Shown here piece by piece: positions 46,916 to 54,538 of a stretch of 64,000 bases of DNA. Under the pieces are notes generated by a model, which was given only the letters and a program-made list of their open reading frames with translations, was not told the DNA's origin and did no database searches. Numbering within the stretch: position 1 is the stretch's first letter; every line of letters begins with the position of its first letter. A program made the translations under genes and the position numbers. Location: the NCBI RefSeq assembly GCF_036860695.1, contig NZ_JAYKGJ010000002.1, forward strand, positions 378,001 to 442,000, given 5' to 3'. This DNA comes from Rosettibacter firmus. GTDB taxonomy: Bacteria > Bacteroidota > Ignavibacteria > Ignavibacteriales > Melioribacteraceae.

Positions 46916-47478
46916 AGCTCAACCCAATTTTTAATTAATTGATAACCCACTTTTGTTAATATCGATTCTGGATGAAATTGAATCCCTTCGATTGGAAAAT
47001 ATTTATGTCTTATACCCATAATTATATCGTCTTGTGTGTAAGCGGAAATTTCCAGAACATCTGGTAATGTATCTTTTTCAATAATTAATGAATGATATCT
47101 ACCACCATTAAAATTTTGTTCAATATTTTTGAAAATTGTTTTGCCATCATGAATTATTTGAGATGTTTTACCATGCATTAAGTAAGGTGCATTGATAATA
47201 TTTCCACCATAACAATAACCAATAGTTTGATGACCCAGACAAACTCCAAGGATAGGTGTATTAGGTCCAAAATTTTTTATAACATCTATTGTAATTCCAG
47301 TATCTTTTGGTGTACCTGGTCCAGGCGATATAACAATTTTATCTGGATTTAATTTTTTTATTTCATCAATAGTAGTTTTATCGTTACGTTTTACGATTAT
47401 ATCGTCTGTAAATTGTCCGATTAATTGAACAAGGTTGTATGTGAATGAATCGTAATTGTCAATAACTAAGATTTTCAT
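46912..47478 (-). CDS. trpG: Anthranilate synthase component II (glutamine amidotransferase)
   Basis: Supplies ammonia from glutamine to TrpE. 188 residues from the ATG at 47478, which follows AGAGG; a TTG just upstream is less likely. Class I amidotransferase motifs: VIDNYDSFTYNLVQ, ISPGPGTPKDTG, the nucleophile Cys in ILGVCLGHQTIGYCYGG, and the His-Glu pair in GIQFHPES. It overlaps the 3' end of trpE by 20 bp. Confidence 0.96.
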   Translation of the reverse strand: MKILVIDNYDSFTYNLVQLIGQFTDDIIVKRNDKTTIDEIKKLNPDKIVISPGPGTPKDTGITIDVIKNFGPNTPILGVCLGHQTIGYCYGGNIINAPYLMHGKTSQIIHDGKTIFKNIEQNFNGGRYHSLIIEKDTLPDVLEISAYTQDDIIMGIRHKYFPIEGIQFHPESILTKVGYQLIKNWVEL

Positions 47479-48937
47479 CAATTACCTCTGCACAATTAAG
47501 TGCGTTAATTAAAACTGCCGATTTATTTTTTACTTCTTTTAGTTCAAGTTCTGGTTTACTATCAGCTACAATTCCAGCACCTGCTTGCCAGTAAATTTTA
47601 TTTTTTGTAGCAAATAAAGTTCTAATTGCAATACACATATCTAAATTCCCACTAAAATCGATATAGCCAACTGCACCTGCATAAATTCCACGTTTAATTT
47701 TTTCGTAATCATTAATCAATTGAATTGCTCTTATTTTTGGTGCACCTGTTACAGTACCAGCAGGGAAAGATGCTTTTAATGCATCAATACAGTCTACATC
47801 ATCTTTTAATATTCCTTCAACTCTCGAGACAATATGCATAACATGCGAAAATCTGTGTATCTTCATTCTTTCACTTATCTTAACTGTACCAAGTTTGCAA
47901 AATCTACCAAGATCATTTCTTGCTAAATCAACAAGCATTACGTGTTCAGCAATTTCTTTTGGATCATTCAGTAAATTATTTTCCAATTCTAAATCTTCTT
48001 CTTCTGTTTTTCCTCGTCTTCTTGTGCCAGCAATTGGAAGGATTTCTGCTTTTCTATTTTTTACTTTTAATAAATCTTCTGGTGAAGTACCGATAATTTT
48101 AATATTGTTATCAAATTCCATAAAGTACATATAAGGAGATGGATTTATCATTCGTAATGCTCTGTAGACATTAAAGGGATCTCCTTCGTAATTTGCTTCG
48201 AATCTTTTTGATAGAACAATTTGAAATACATCACCATTGTAAATATTTCTTTTTGATGTTTTTACAAGTTCACAAAATTCTTCTTCTTCATTATGAGTGA
48301 GTGGGAGGGGATTTGATTTAAAATTGGATTTGTAATCAATCTTTTTATTTAATAATTCTTTTAATTTGTTTATCTCTTCTTTAGCAGCTTCATATTTATT
48401 TTGAATATTATTTTTATCAGTGCAATCAACATTATGAATTAATATAATTTGATGTTTAAAATGATCAAATATTATAAGTGAATTATATAATCCAAGAATT
48501 GAATCTGGAGCTATGCTTTCTAATTCTGTATTATAATTTATACTTTCTTCGATTAATGAAATATTATCAAAACCAATGTAACCGACAAGTCCACCAGTAA
48601 AATAGGGAAGTTCATCTATTTTAGGATATTCAAATTTCTTAATTAATTCCTTTAGATAATCAAATATATTTTTATTGATGATTTCCGTATCAGTTGAATT
48701 TTTAATTGAGATTAATTTATAATTGTTAGAAACTAACATTGATGGGTTTACACCAATAAAAGAGTAACGTGCTAATCTACCAATCCCTTCAACAGATTCA
48801 AGTAAAAATGAAGATGAGTTATTATTCCTGATTTTTAAATAAGCAGAAACAGGTGTTAATAAATCTGCAGCAATACGTTCGTATACAGGAACAATATTGT
48901 ATTTGTTAGATAATTCTAAAAATTTTTTATAATCCAT
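47459..48937 (-). CDS. trpE: Anthranilate synthase component I
   Basis: Chorismate to anthranilate, the committed step. 492 residues. The feedback tryptophan site is suggested by SSFLLESVEGIGRLARYSFI near residues 40-60; the chorismate-binding half carries PFNVYRALRMINPSPYMYFM, IIGTSPEDLLKV, LPIAGTRRRGKTEEED, LVDLARNDLGRF, HIVSRVEGIL, FPAGTVTGAPKIRAIQLI and GAVGYIDFSGNLDMCIAIRT. It is the first structural gene, 77 bp after the leader-peptide stop and 19 bp after the attenuator hairpin. AAAGGG lies upstream of the ATG. Confidence 0.97.
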   Translation of the reverse strand: MDYKKFLELSNKYNIVPVYERIAADLLTPVSAYLKIRNNNSSSFLLESVEGIGRLARYSFIGVNPSMLVSNNYKLISIKNSTDTEIINKNIFDYLKELIKKFEYPKIDELPYFTGGLVGYIGFDNISLIEESINYNTELESIAPDSILGLYNSLIIFDHFKHQIILIHNVDCTDKNNIQNKYEAAKEEINKLKELLNKKIDYKSNFKSNPLPLTHNEEEEFCELVKTSKRNIYNGDVFQIVLSKRFEANYEGDPFNVYRALRMINPSPYMYFMEFDNNIKIIGTSPEDLLKVKNRKAEILPIAGTRRRGKTEEEDLELENNLLNDPKEIAEHVMLVDLARNDLGRFCKLGTVKISERMKIHRFSHVMHIVSRVEGILKDDVDCIDALKASFPAGTVTGAPKIRAIQLINDYEKIKRGIYAGAVGYIDFSGNLDMCIAIRTLFATKNKIYWQAGAGIVADSKPELELKEVKNKSAVLINALNCAEVIDENLSY

Positions 48938-48955
48938 AAAACAACCCTTTAAAAC

Positions 48956-48990
48956 AAAAAACCCTTCTCAGTGACTACTAAGAAGGGTTT
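48956..48990 (-). terminator. Intrinsic terminator of the trp attenuator
   Basis: In RNA order, AAACCCTTCT (48990-48981) pairs with AGAAGGGTTT (48968-48959); the stem continues inward with TAGT/ACTG (one G-U pair) around an AGUC tetraloop, giving 14 bp. A run of six U (48961-48956, overlapping the stem end), then G and four more U, follows. This is a classic intrinsic terminator, located between the leader peptide and trpE. Confidence 0.9.
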
Positions 48991-49014
48991 CAATTATAAA
49001 ATATACATATTACT

Positions 49015-49104
49015 TCAAGTCACTGAGATAGTGCGGATATAAACTTGCCACCACCACCAAGCCCAGACTGAATTGAAGTAATATGTAACTTTTCTTGTTT
49101 TCAT
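49015..49104 (-). CDS. trpL: trp leader peptide, five Trp codons
   Basis: A 29-residue ORF, MKTRKVTYYFNSV then WAWWWW then QVYIRTISVT. The Trp codons are 49065-49063 and 49059-49048. Five Trp among 29 residues, four in a row, in front of trpE and followed by complementary RNA segments and a terminator, identifies it as a sensing leader. It stops at TGA 25 bp before the terminator stem. There is no Shine-Dalgarno sequence: the ATG lies only ~9 bp after the -10-like box, so the mRNA is probably leaderless or nearly so. Confidence 0.9.
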   Translation of the reverse strand: MKTRKVTYYFNSVWAWWWWQVYIRTISVT

Positions 49105-49112
49105 AACGTGTG

Positions 49113-49144
49113 CAAATATAGAAAATTAAAATATACTTTGTCAA
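49113..49144 (-). promoter_or_regulatory. trp operon promoter
   Basis: On the - strand TTGACA (49144-49139) is separated by 18 bp from TATATT (49120-49115). The same -10 element reads TATATTTG (49120-49113), matching the Bacteroidota TAnnTTTG consensus. Transcription would start near 49109-49106, a few bases before the leader-peptide ATG at 49104. Confidence 0.75.
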
Positions 49145-49176
49145 TAGTTATTAAAAATCTTTGTTAATAAATAAGT

Positions 49177-50646
49177 CTATAGCTTGAACCAATCTTCAAT
49201 ATGTTGCCATCTATTATTGTTGTAATATGAATTAGTGTATTCATTTGTTCTTTTAGAATAAACATAATCTTTAGACCATATATGAGCATAATTAATAGTT
49301 TCTTCAATAGCATTTATAATAAAATCAATTTCATTATCTGTCATAGTGGGATGTATGGATAATCTAACCCAGCCTGGTTTTTCGGAGAGATCTCCCTGGT
49401 TAATTTTATCAGTGATATATTTAGAACGTGTAGGATCAACGTGTAATAAATAATGACCATAAGTTCCAGCACACGAACATCCGCCTCTTACTTGAATACC
49501 GAATTTATCATTTAATAACTTAACCATAAGATTATAATGAATATCTTCAACATAAAATGAAATTACACCAAGTCTCTCTTCGTGCTCGGAAGCAAGAATA
49601 TGAATTTTATTAATTTTTTTTAGTTTATTAAAAGCAATTGAAAGTAACTCGTATTCTCTCCTTAAAATATTTTCAATTCCCATTTCTTCTTTAAGTATAA
49701 TAACAAGAGCAGATTTTATTGCTTGTAAAAAGCCTGGTGTGCCTCCGTCTTCACGTGTTTCTATATCAGAAATGTATTTATGTTCACCCCATGGATTTGT
49801 CCAATCTACCGTTCCGCCGCCAGGATGATCAGGTACTTTTTTATTATATAATTCAGAATTAAAAATCAGTACACCTGAAGTCCCTGGACCACCAAGAAAT
49901 TTATGAGGAGAAAAAAATATTGCATCTAATTGTTGTTCTGGGATTTCAGGATGCATATTAATTTCCACATATGGAGCTGCAGCAGCAAAGTCAATAAAAC
50001 AGACGCCTCCATACTTATGCATTAGTTCTGCCATTTTATATATAGGGGGTTGTATTCCTGTTACATTTGAAGCTGCTGTAAAAGAACCAATTTTTAATTT
50101 TCTATGTTCATAAAGTTGTAATAAATTTTCAAGGTGATTTATATTGACCAATCCTTTTTCATCAGGTTCTATTAAAACAACATCACATATTGTTTCTAAC
50201 CATGAAGTTTGATTAGAATGATGTTCCATATGAGTTAGAAATACAACAGGCTTTTCATCTTTTGGTATATGAAAATATTTTTGTAATTGTTCAGGATATC
50301 TTAAACCAAGTATACGCTGAAATTTGTTTATTGCTGATGTCATACCGTAACCAGAAAAGATAAGCACATCTTTATCATTTGCATTAACGTGACGTTTAAT
50401 AATTTTTTTTGCTTCCTGGTAAGATTTAGTCATTGTTGTTCCTGTTATTGATGATTCGGAATGAGTATTTCCAACAAAAGGACCAAATTTTTCTTTTAAG
50501 ATTTTTTCTATTGGCTCATATAATCTTCCACTTGCAATCCAATCAGCATAAATAATTTTCTTCTTTCCATATGGTCCTTCGAAATATTGATTAATCCCGA
50601 TAATATTTTCTCGGTACTTATTGAAATATGCTTCAAGTGAATCCAT
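49177..50646 (-). CDS. Class V aminotransferase / cysteine desulfurase-like PLP enzyme
   Basis: 489-residue PLP enzyme; GAGG precedes the ATG. Motifs: IIYADWIASGRLYEPIE, THMEHHSNQTSWLE (His stacking on PLP), GGVCFIDFAAAAPYVEI (Asp), the PLP lysine in FFSPHKFLGGPGTSGVLIF and a Cys pair in VRGGCSCAGTYGHYLL at the position of the desulfurase active-site loop. The length exceeds that of IscS/SufS (about 400), and the extra C-terminal stretch (NEYTNSYYNNNRWQHIEDWF) is unusual. Substrate is unknown: cysteine/selenocysteine desulfuration or an amino-acid lyase reaction are possible. No Fe-S assembly genes are adjacent. Confidence 0.85.
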   Translation of the reverse strand: MDSLEAYFNKYRENIIGINQYFEGPYGKKKIIYADWIASGRLYEPIEKILKEKFGPFVGNTHSESSITGTTMTKSYQEAKKIIKRHVNANDKDVLIFSGYGMTSAINKFQRILGLRYPEQLQKYFHIPKDEKPVVFLTHMEHHSNQTSWLETICDVVLIEPDEKGLVNINHLENLLQLYEHRKLKIGSFTAASNVTGIQPPIYKMAELMHKYGGVCFIDFAAAAPYVEINMHPEIPEQQLDAIFFSPHKFLGGPGTSGVLIFNSELYNKKVPDHPGGGTVDWTNPWGEHKYISDIETREDGGTPGFLQAIKSALVIILKEEMGIENILRREYELLSIAFNKLKKINKIHILASEHEERLGVISFYVEDIHYNLMVKLLNDKFGIQVRGGCSCAGTYGHYLLHVDPTRSKYITDKINQGDLSEKPGWVRLSIHPTMTDNEIDFIINAIEETINYAHIWSKDYVYSKRTNEYTNSYYNNNRWQHIEDWFKL

Positions 50647-50738
50647 AAGAACCTCATAAACTTTTATACAAATATAAACGAAATTACCGGGAAGATAATT
50701 GTTTTTTTATGGTAGGGAGGATATAAAGAAAGGAAAAA

Positions 50739-50768
50739 ATGCAGGATGAAATGGAATTCATCCTGCAT
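50739..50768 (-). terminator. Intrinsic terminator of the sigma factor gene
   Basis: ATGCAGGATGAA (50739-50750) and TTCATCCTGCAT (50757-50768) are exact inverted copies around six bases. On the - strand the hairpin is followed by a T run (50738-50733), and it starts 9 bp after the gene's stop. Confidence 0.9.
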
Positions 50769-50776
50769 TATAATTT

Positions 50777-51637
50777 TTAACCAAGATAAGCTTTCAAATT
50801 TTTACTTCTTGAAGAATGTCTTAATCTTATTAGTGCTTTTTCTTTAATTTGACGTACTCTTTCTCTTGTAAGATTTAATTTTTCGCCAATTTCTTCAAGA
50901 GTTAATGAATGTTCTTTGCCTATTCCAAAGTATAATCTAATTACTTCAGCTTCTCTTTCCGTAAGGATAGAGAGTGAACGTTCTATTTCAGCTTTTAATG
51001 ATTCTTTCATTAATGAATGATCTGGTGGTGGTTGATCTTCATTAGGCATAACGTCGAGTAAACTATTATTGTTATCTTCGCTATGAGTAAATGGAGCATC
51101 CATCGAGATATGACGCCCTGCAATTTGCATTGCATATGTAACATCCTGTACATCCATATCAAGCTGTTCAGCAATTTCTTCTGGATTAGGACGTCTTTCA
51201 TATTCTTGTTCGAGCTGGCTTAGAGCTTTACTCATTTTATTTAAAGCGCCAACTCTGTTTAATGGCAGGCGCACCATTCTTGATTGTTCTGCAATCGCCT
51301 GCATAATTGATTGGCGAATCCACCATACAGCATAGGAAATAAATTTAAATCCTCTGGTTTCGTCAAACCTTTGTCCAGCTTTTATTAAGCCAAGGTTACC
51401 TTCGTTGATCAGGTCACCTAAAGGGAGACCTTGATTTTGATATTGTTTTGCAACACTTACTACGAATCTTAAATTGGCTTTAGTTAATTTGTCGAGAGCA
51501 GCTTTGTCGCCTTTTTTAATTCGTTTAGCTAATTCAATTTCTTCCTCCGGCGTCAGGAGTTCAACTTTTCCGATTTCCTGCAAATATTGATCTAAAGATT
51601 TACTTTCTCTGTTTGTAAATTGCTTCGTAATCTTCAA
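50777..51637 (-). CDS. rpoD: Primary RNA polymerase sigma factor, short Bacteroidota type
   Basis: 286-residue sigma-70 factor that directs RNA polymerase to housekeeping promoters. Region 1.2 begins at [20 protein letters not shown]; region 2 has [39 protein letters not shown] and [17 protein letters not shown]; region 3 [17 protein letters not shown]; region 4 [16 protein letters not shown] and [19 protein letters not shown]. Region 1.1 is absent, as in Bacteroidota primary sigma factors. No ATG is available: the best start is a TTG at 51637 with GGAGAGAG upstream. That start choice affects only the first few residues. Confidence 0.93.
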   Translation of the reverse strand: MKITKQFTNRESKSLDQYLQEIGKVELLTPEEEIELAKRIKKGDKAALDKLTKANLRFVVSVAKQYQNQGLPLGDLINEGNLGLIKAGQRFDETRGFKFISYAVWWIRQSIMQAIAEQSRMVRLPLNRVGALNKMSKALSQLEQEYERRPNPEEIAEQLDMDVQDVTYAMQIAGRHISMDAPFTHSEDNNNSLLDVMPNEDQPPPDHSLMKESLKAEIERSLSILTEREAEVIRLYFGIGKEHSLTLEEIGEKLNLTRERVRQIKEKALIRLRHSSRSKNLKAYLG

Positions 51638-52100
51638 ATCTAACTCTCTCCTTAATTTATTTATAATTAATTAATTTTTCCTGAGATTCAACTTTAAGTA
51701 ACATAAAATTGTTCCATAATTTTACCTGTAATAAGGTAAAATTTTTAACCAATTTGAGCTATTATTGATTTTTTACTTCCTTCTTATTAAGAAGTGATAC
51801 AAGAATGTATAAATTTGGCTATATTTTGTAGCTCTTTGATTTGTTAATTTTAATTTCACTTTACAAATATAGTAATTTTAAATTAAATATTCTAAAAATT
51901 TTTTACTTTAGTAAAACTTAAATATCCTAACTATTATCGAAATATTTTTTAGCCACTTTAGTCAAAGTAATTTCTTAAACGAGTATAGTTAATTAATAGT
52001 TCAAAAAAAATGATAATTTATCTTATAATTTTGGATTTCAATATGTTTGTGAATAAAAATGTTTAATTTTACAGAATAAAATTTATTAAGCGAGGAATTC
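51638..52100. promoter_or_regulatory. Divergent control region between sigma factor and TPR genes
   Basis: 463 bp without a gene. On the - strand TATATTTG (51871-51864), the same octamer as in the trp promoter, is preceded at 20 bp by TTTTTAG and could start a ~225-nt leader for the sigma gene. Inverted repeats: TTTTACCT/AGGTAAAA (51720-51741, then five T on the + strand), CTTCTT/AAGAAG (51780-51794), TTTTACT-TT-AGTAAAA (51901-51916) and ACTTT-AGTC-AAAGT (51955-51968). The last two share ACTTTAGT and may be paired operators. On the + strand TATGTTTG (52042-52049) could serve the TPR gene. Confidence 0.4.
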
Positions 52101-52718
52101 ATGAAATTTAAATCGGTATATATTTATTTGGTTCTATTCTTATCATTTTTAATATCTGTTTTACTTTTTACACCTGGTGCAAAAAAAACAGTTAATGAAG
52201 ATGAGACTAACATAAATCGTGAAATGCCAGATGATGATATTCATCGTGGGATTAAAACAGATGCATCAAAAATGCCATCGAAAGAAAATGTTTCCAAAGA
52301 AGCAATTGAAAAATTAAATCAGCTAAAATTAGAATATGAAAAAAATCCAGATGATACTATTAAAATTAGAAATTATGCAGATATGTTAATGCTTGCACAC
52401 CAGCCTGACAAAGCGATAGAATTATATAATAAAATTTTAAGCTTTGATTCAAAAAGGATAGATATATTATTGCATCTTACTTATTTGTATTTTAATAAGG
52501 GAGAATTGGAAAAAGCTGAAGAAATATCAAAAAGAATTTTAAGTATAAAAAATAATTTTCCACTTGCACTTTATAATCTTGGAGTTATTTATCACGCAAA
52601 AGGAGATATTGAAAAAGCAAAGTATTACTGGAAAGAAGTTATTCGAAAAGAACCAGATAGTAAATTGGCTAAAAATTCAAAATTAATGATAGAAAACATA
52701 GAGAAGATTAAGCAGTAA
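52101..52718 (+). CDS. Membrane-anchored TPR protein
   Basis: 205 residues. An N-terminal hydrophobic helix (VYIYLVLFLSFLISVLLF) anchors or exports it; a charged linker follows. At least three TPR units span residues ~85-200: RNYADMLMLAHQPDKAIELY, ILLHLTYLYFNKGELEKAEE and PLALYNLGVIYHAKGDIEKA. GAGG precedes the ATG. Its 3' end overlaps the convergent IF-2B-like gene by 11 bp. It is probably a scaffold in the periplasm; the partner is unknown. Confidence 0.85.
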   Translation: MKFKSVYIYLVLFLSFLISVLLFTPGAKKTVNEDETNINREMPDDDIHRGIKTDASKMPSKENVSKEAIEKLNQLKLEYEKNPDDTIKIRNYADMLMLAHQPDKAIELYNKILSFDSKRIDILLHLTYLYFNKGELEKAEEISKRILSIKNNFPLALYNLGVIYHAKGDIEKAKYYWKEVIRKEPDSKLAKNSKLMIENIEKIKQ

Positions 52719-53493
52719 AAACTTTTGTAATTAATTTTTTATTAATTTCTTCAAAATAATAATTGATGATTTTTATATTGTTGTTTTGTTTCCAGATTTC
52801 ATCAGAAGGCATTAGCTTTTTATCGTAAGAATTGTTATTTGAAAGTTTATTTTTATCTGCAAGAACATAAAATGGAATTTTGTAATGCTTACATAAAATT
52901 GCAAGCACATTACTGCCAACTTTATTTATAACATTTCCATTTTTTAATATTGAATCTGCACCAATTATAGCTGCATCTGAGTTTTTAACATATTCACTTA
53001 GCATTGCTTCTGTGATTAGTTGAACATTTATTTTTTCTATAGCAAGCTTTTGAGCTAAAATTCTTCCTTCATATTTTGGTCTTGATTCCGATACATAAAC
53101 CTTGAAGTGTGATTTATCTTTTTTTAGTCTTTTAAAAATTTCAAAAACAGTTGTGCTATTGGATATTGTTATAAAAGTCGAATAATTTATTAAAGTGTTT
53201 TTACACTTTGAATAAATATTATCATATATATTCAGTAACATTTCATCATATAAATTGAAGAACTTTTCTAATTTATTTTTCTTTTTTAATGCAACCTGAA
53301 AATCACCGAGATATTTCTGGATGTTTTTAAATGGAGAAAATTTTTGTTTCAGTTCTAAAATTAGAGCAGGAAAGAGCTGAAAAATTTTTAGTTCCTTTTT
53401 AATATGTTTATGAAGAGATAGCAGTAATTCATTGCTACCAGAAGTTTTATCATTAATTAGCTTTTGAAGAGCTTTGTTTAATTTTATATCCAT
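52708..53493 (-). CDS. IF-2B alpha/beta/delta-like protein (sugar-phosphate isomerase fold)
   Basis: Member of the translation initiation factor 2B / MtnA / ribose-1,5-bisphosphate isomerase superfamily. I prefer the ATG at 53493 (MDIKLNKALQKLINDKTSGS, 261 residues); a TTG at 53520 that overlaps the previous stop is an alternative. The N-terminal half is helical. The Rossmann-like half has INYSTFITISNSTTVFEIF, VYVSESRPKYEGRILAQKLA, DAAIIGADSILKNGNVINKV and GSNVLAILCKHYKIPFYVLA, where the GADSI and NKVGS segments are the superfamily hallmark. In bacteria its substrate is probably a phosphorylated sugar, not an initiation factor. Last gene of the acyl-CoA dehydrogenase run. Confidence 0.82.
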   Translation of the reverse strand: MDIKLNKALQKLINDKTSGSNELLLSLHKHIKKELKIFQLFPALILELKQKFSPFKNIQKYLGDFQVALKKKNKLEKFFNLYDEMLLNIYDNIYSKCKNTLINYSTFITISNSTTVFEIFKRLKKDKSHFKVYVSESRPKYEGRILAQKLAIEKINVQLITEAMLSEYVKNSDAAIIGADSILKNGNVINKVGSNVLAILCKHYKIPFYVLADKNKLSNNNSYDKKLMPSDEIWKQNNNIKIINYYFEEINKKLITKVFTA

Positions 53494-53516
53494 TTTGAAA
53501 TTACAATACAAAAAAA

Positions 53517-53993
53517 TCAATAACTATTTTTATCAAATTTGAATCCTTTAATAGGTTCTCGTAATGTTAGTACTGGACAAGGTGCTTTCCTTACAACTTT
53601 TTCTGCAGTACTACCAAACAATAAATGTTCAACTCCAGTATGTCCATGAGTTGCAATAATTATTAAGTCGATATCTTTTTCTTTTGCTGTTTCATTAATT
53701 TCTACGAATGGTTTACCTGTTTTAATTATTGTTTCTACAGTTAAAGAAGGATCAATAAGAGTTTTTGCAAGATTTTTTAATTCTTCTTCAGCTCGAGTTT
53801 TAATATCAGTATCTATTGATGGAATAGCAACCTGTCCCATACTAAAATCAGCTGGATAGATAACTGGTTCAATAACATAAATTAAATACAATTGTGAATT
53901 AAAATGTTTAGCAAATTCAACTGCATATTTTAATGCATTTTTTGAGTAATCAGAGAAATCAATTGGTATTAATATTTTATTTATCATACTCAT
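53517..53993 (-). CDS. Universal stress protein (UspA family)
   Basis: 158 residues from the ATG at 53993, which has GAGG at ideal spacing; an ATG at 54005 overlapping the previous stop is less likely. Motifs: KILIPIDFSDYSKNALKYAV at the N-terminus and the ATP-binding loop near the C-terminus, IIIATHGHTGVEHLLFGSTA followed by EKVVRKAPCPVLTLRE. The G-X2-G-X9-G-(S/T) pattern (GHTGVEHLLFGST) suggests nucleotide binding. It follows a cyclic-nucleotide-binding protein, so both may sense energy or stress state. Confidence 0.95.
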   Translation of the reverse strand: MSMINKILIPIDFSDYSKNALKYAVEFAKHFNSQLYLIYVIEPVIYPADFSMGQVAIPSIDTDIKTRAEEELKNLAKTLIDPSLTVETIIKTGKPFVEINETAKEKDIDLIIIATHGHTGVEHLLFGSTAEKVVRKAPCPVLTLREPIKGFKFDKNSY

Positions 53994-54001
53994 AATTAAC
54001 C

Positions 54002-54529
54002 TCATTTATTTCTTATTTTGTTATATAGTTCTATGTAATCAAGATTTAAATTTCTAAGTCTTCTCGAAATAATTTGACTAATTCCTTTTAGTATCTTTAT
54101 ACCATCTAATGGATATGATTCAATAAATTCGTCAAGGTCAGGTTTAAAGATTACAGCAATTTGTGATTCTTTAAGAGCAATAGCAGAAGCAGATCTTTTT
54201 TCATTATCAAGAAGTGCAAGTTCACCAAAAAAATCGCCACGTGTAAGATGAGCTAAATCAAATCTTTCGTTGTTTTCTACTTCAAATGTAATTAATACTT
54301 CTCCATTTATTATAATATATAAACCTATTCCAGGATCGTTTTGATAAAATATATATTCGTTTACAGAATAAACTCTATTATGAAATAGTTTTAATAGGTT
54401 TTTGAAATTTTTATTAGTAAGATCTTTAAATGGAGGCATTGATAAAAGAACTTCTTCTAACTGGCTTTTTTCTGCAGGTGTTTTAAATAAATTTGTCCAG
54501 AAACTATTTTGTATTTTTACTTGATTCAT
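54002..54529 (-). CDS. Cyclic-nucleotide-binding domain protein
   Basis: 175 residues; AGAGG precedes the ATG. A single cNMP-binding beta-roll covers ~35-150: FKNLLKLFHNRVYSVNEYIF, PGIGLYIIINGEVLITFEVE, and the phosphate-binding cassette HLTRGDFFGELALLDNEKRS, where Glu is conserved and the usual Arg-Ser/Ala ending is kept (RSASAIAL). There is no helix-turn-helix, so it is not a CRP regulator; it may act as a stand-alone sensor. It lies 9 bp after the HisA-like gene and overlaps the universal stress protein frame. Confidence 0.92.
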   Translation of the reverse strand: MNQVKIQNSFWTNLFKTPAEKSQLEEVLLSMPPFKDLTNKNFKNLLKLFHNRVYSVNEYIFYQNDPGIGLYIIINGEVLITFEVENNERFDLAHLTRGDFFGELALLDNEKRSASAIALKESQIAVIFKPDLDEFIESYPLDGIKILKGISQIISRRLRNLNLDYIELYNKIRNK

Positions 54530-54538
54530 AATTACCTC

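Larger units (their letters stand above)
48956..49104 (-). promoter_or_regulatory. Tryptophan attenuator with mutually exclusive hairpins
   Basis: Three pairings are visible. (a) 49087-49073, inside the leader-peptide codons, is an exact 15-bp complement of 49018-49004 just after the leader stop. (b) UCUCAGUGACU (49028-49018), at the end of the leader reading frame, is an exact 11-bp complement of AGUCACUGAGA (48976-48966) and forms the antiterminator. (c) The terminator hairpin uses 48990-48959 and excludes (b). A ribosome stalled on the Trp codons (49065-49048) covers arm (a) and leaves 49028-49018 free to block the terminator; a ribosome that reaches the stop at 49015 covers it and lets termination happen. 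The mechanism is inferred from the E. coli trp model. Confidence 0.88.
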
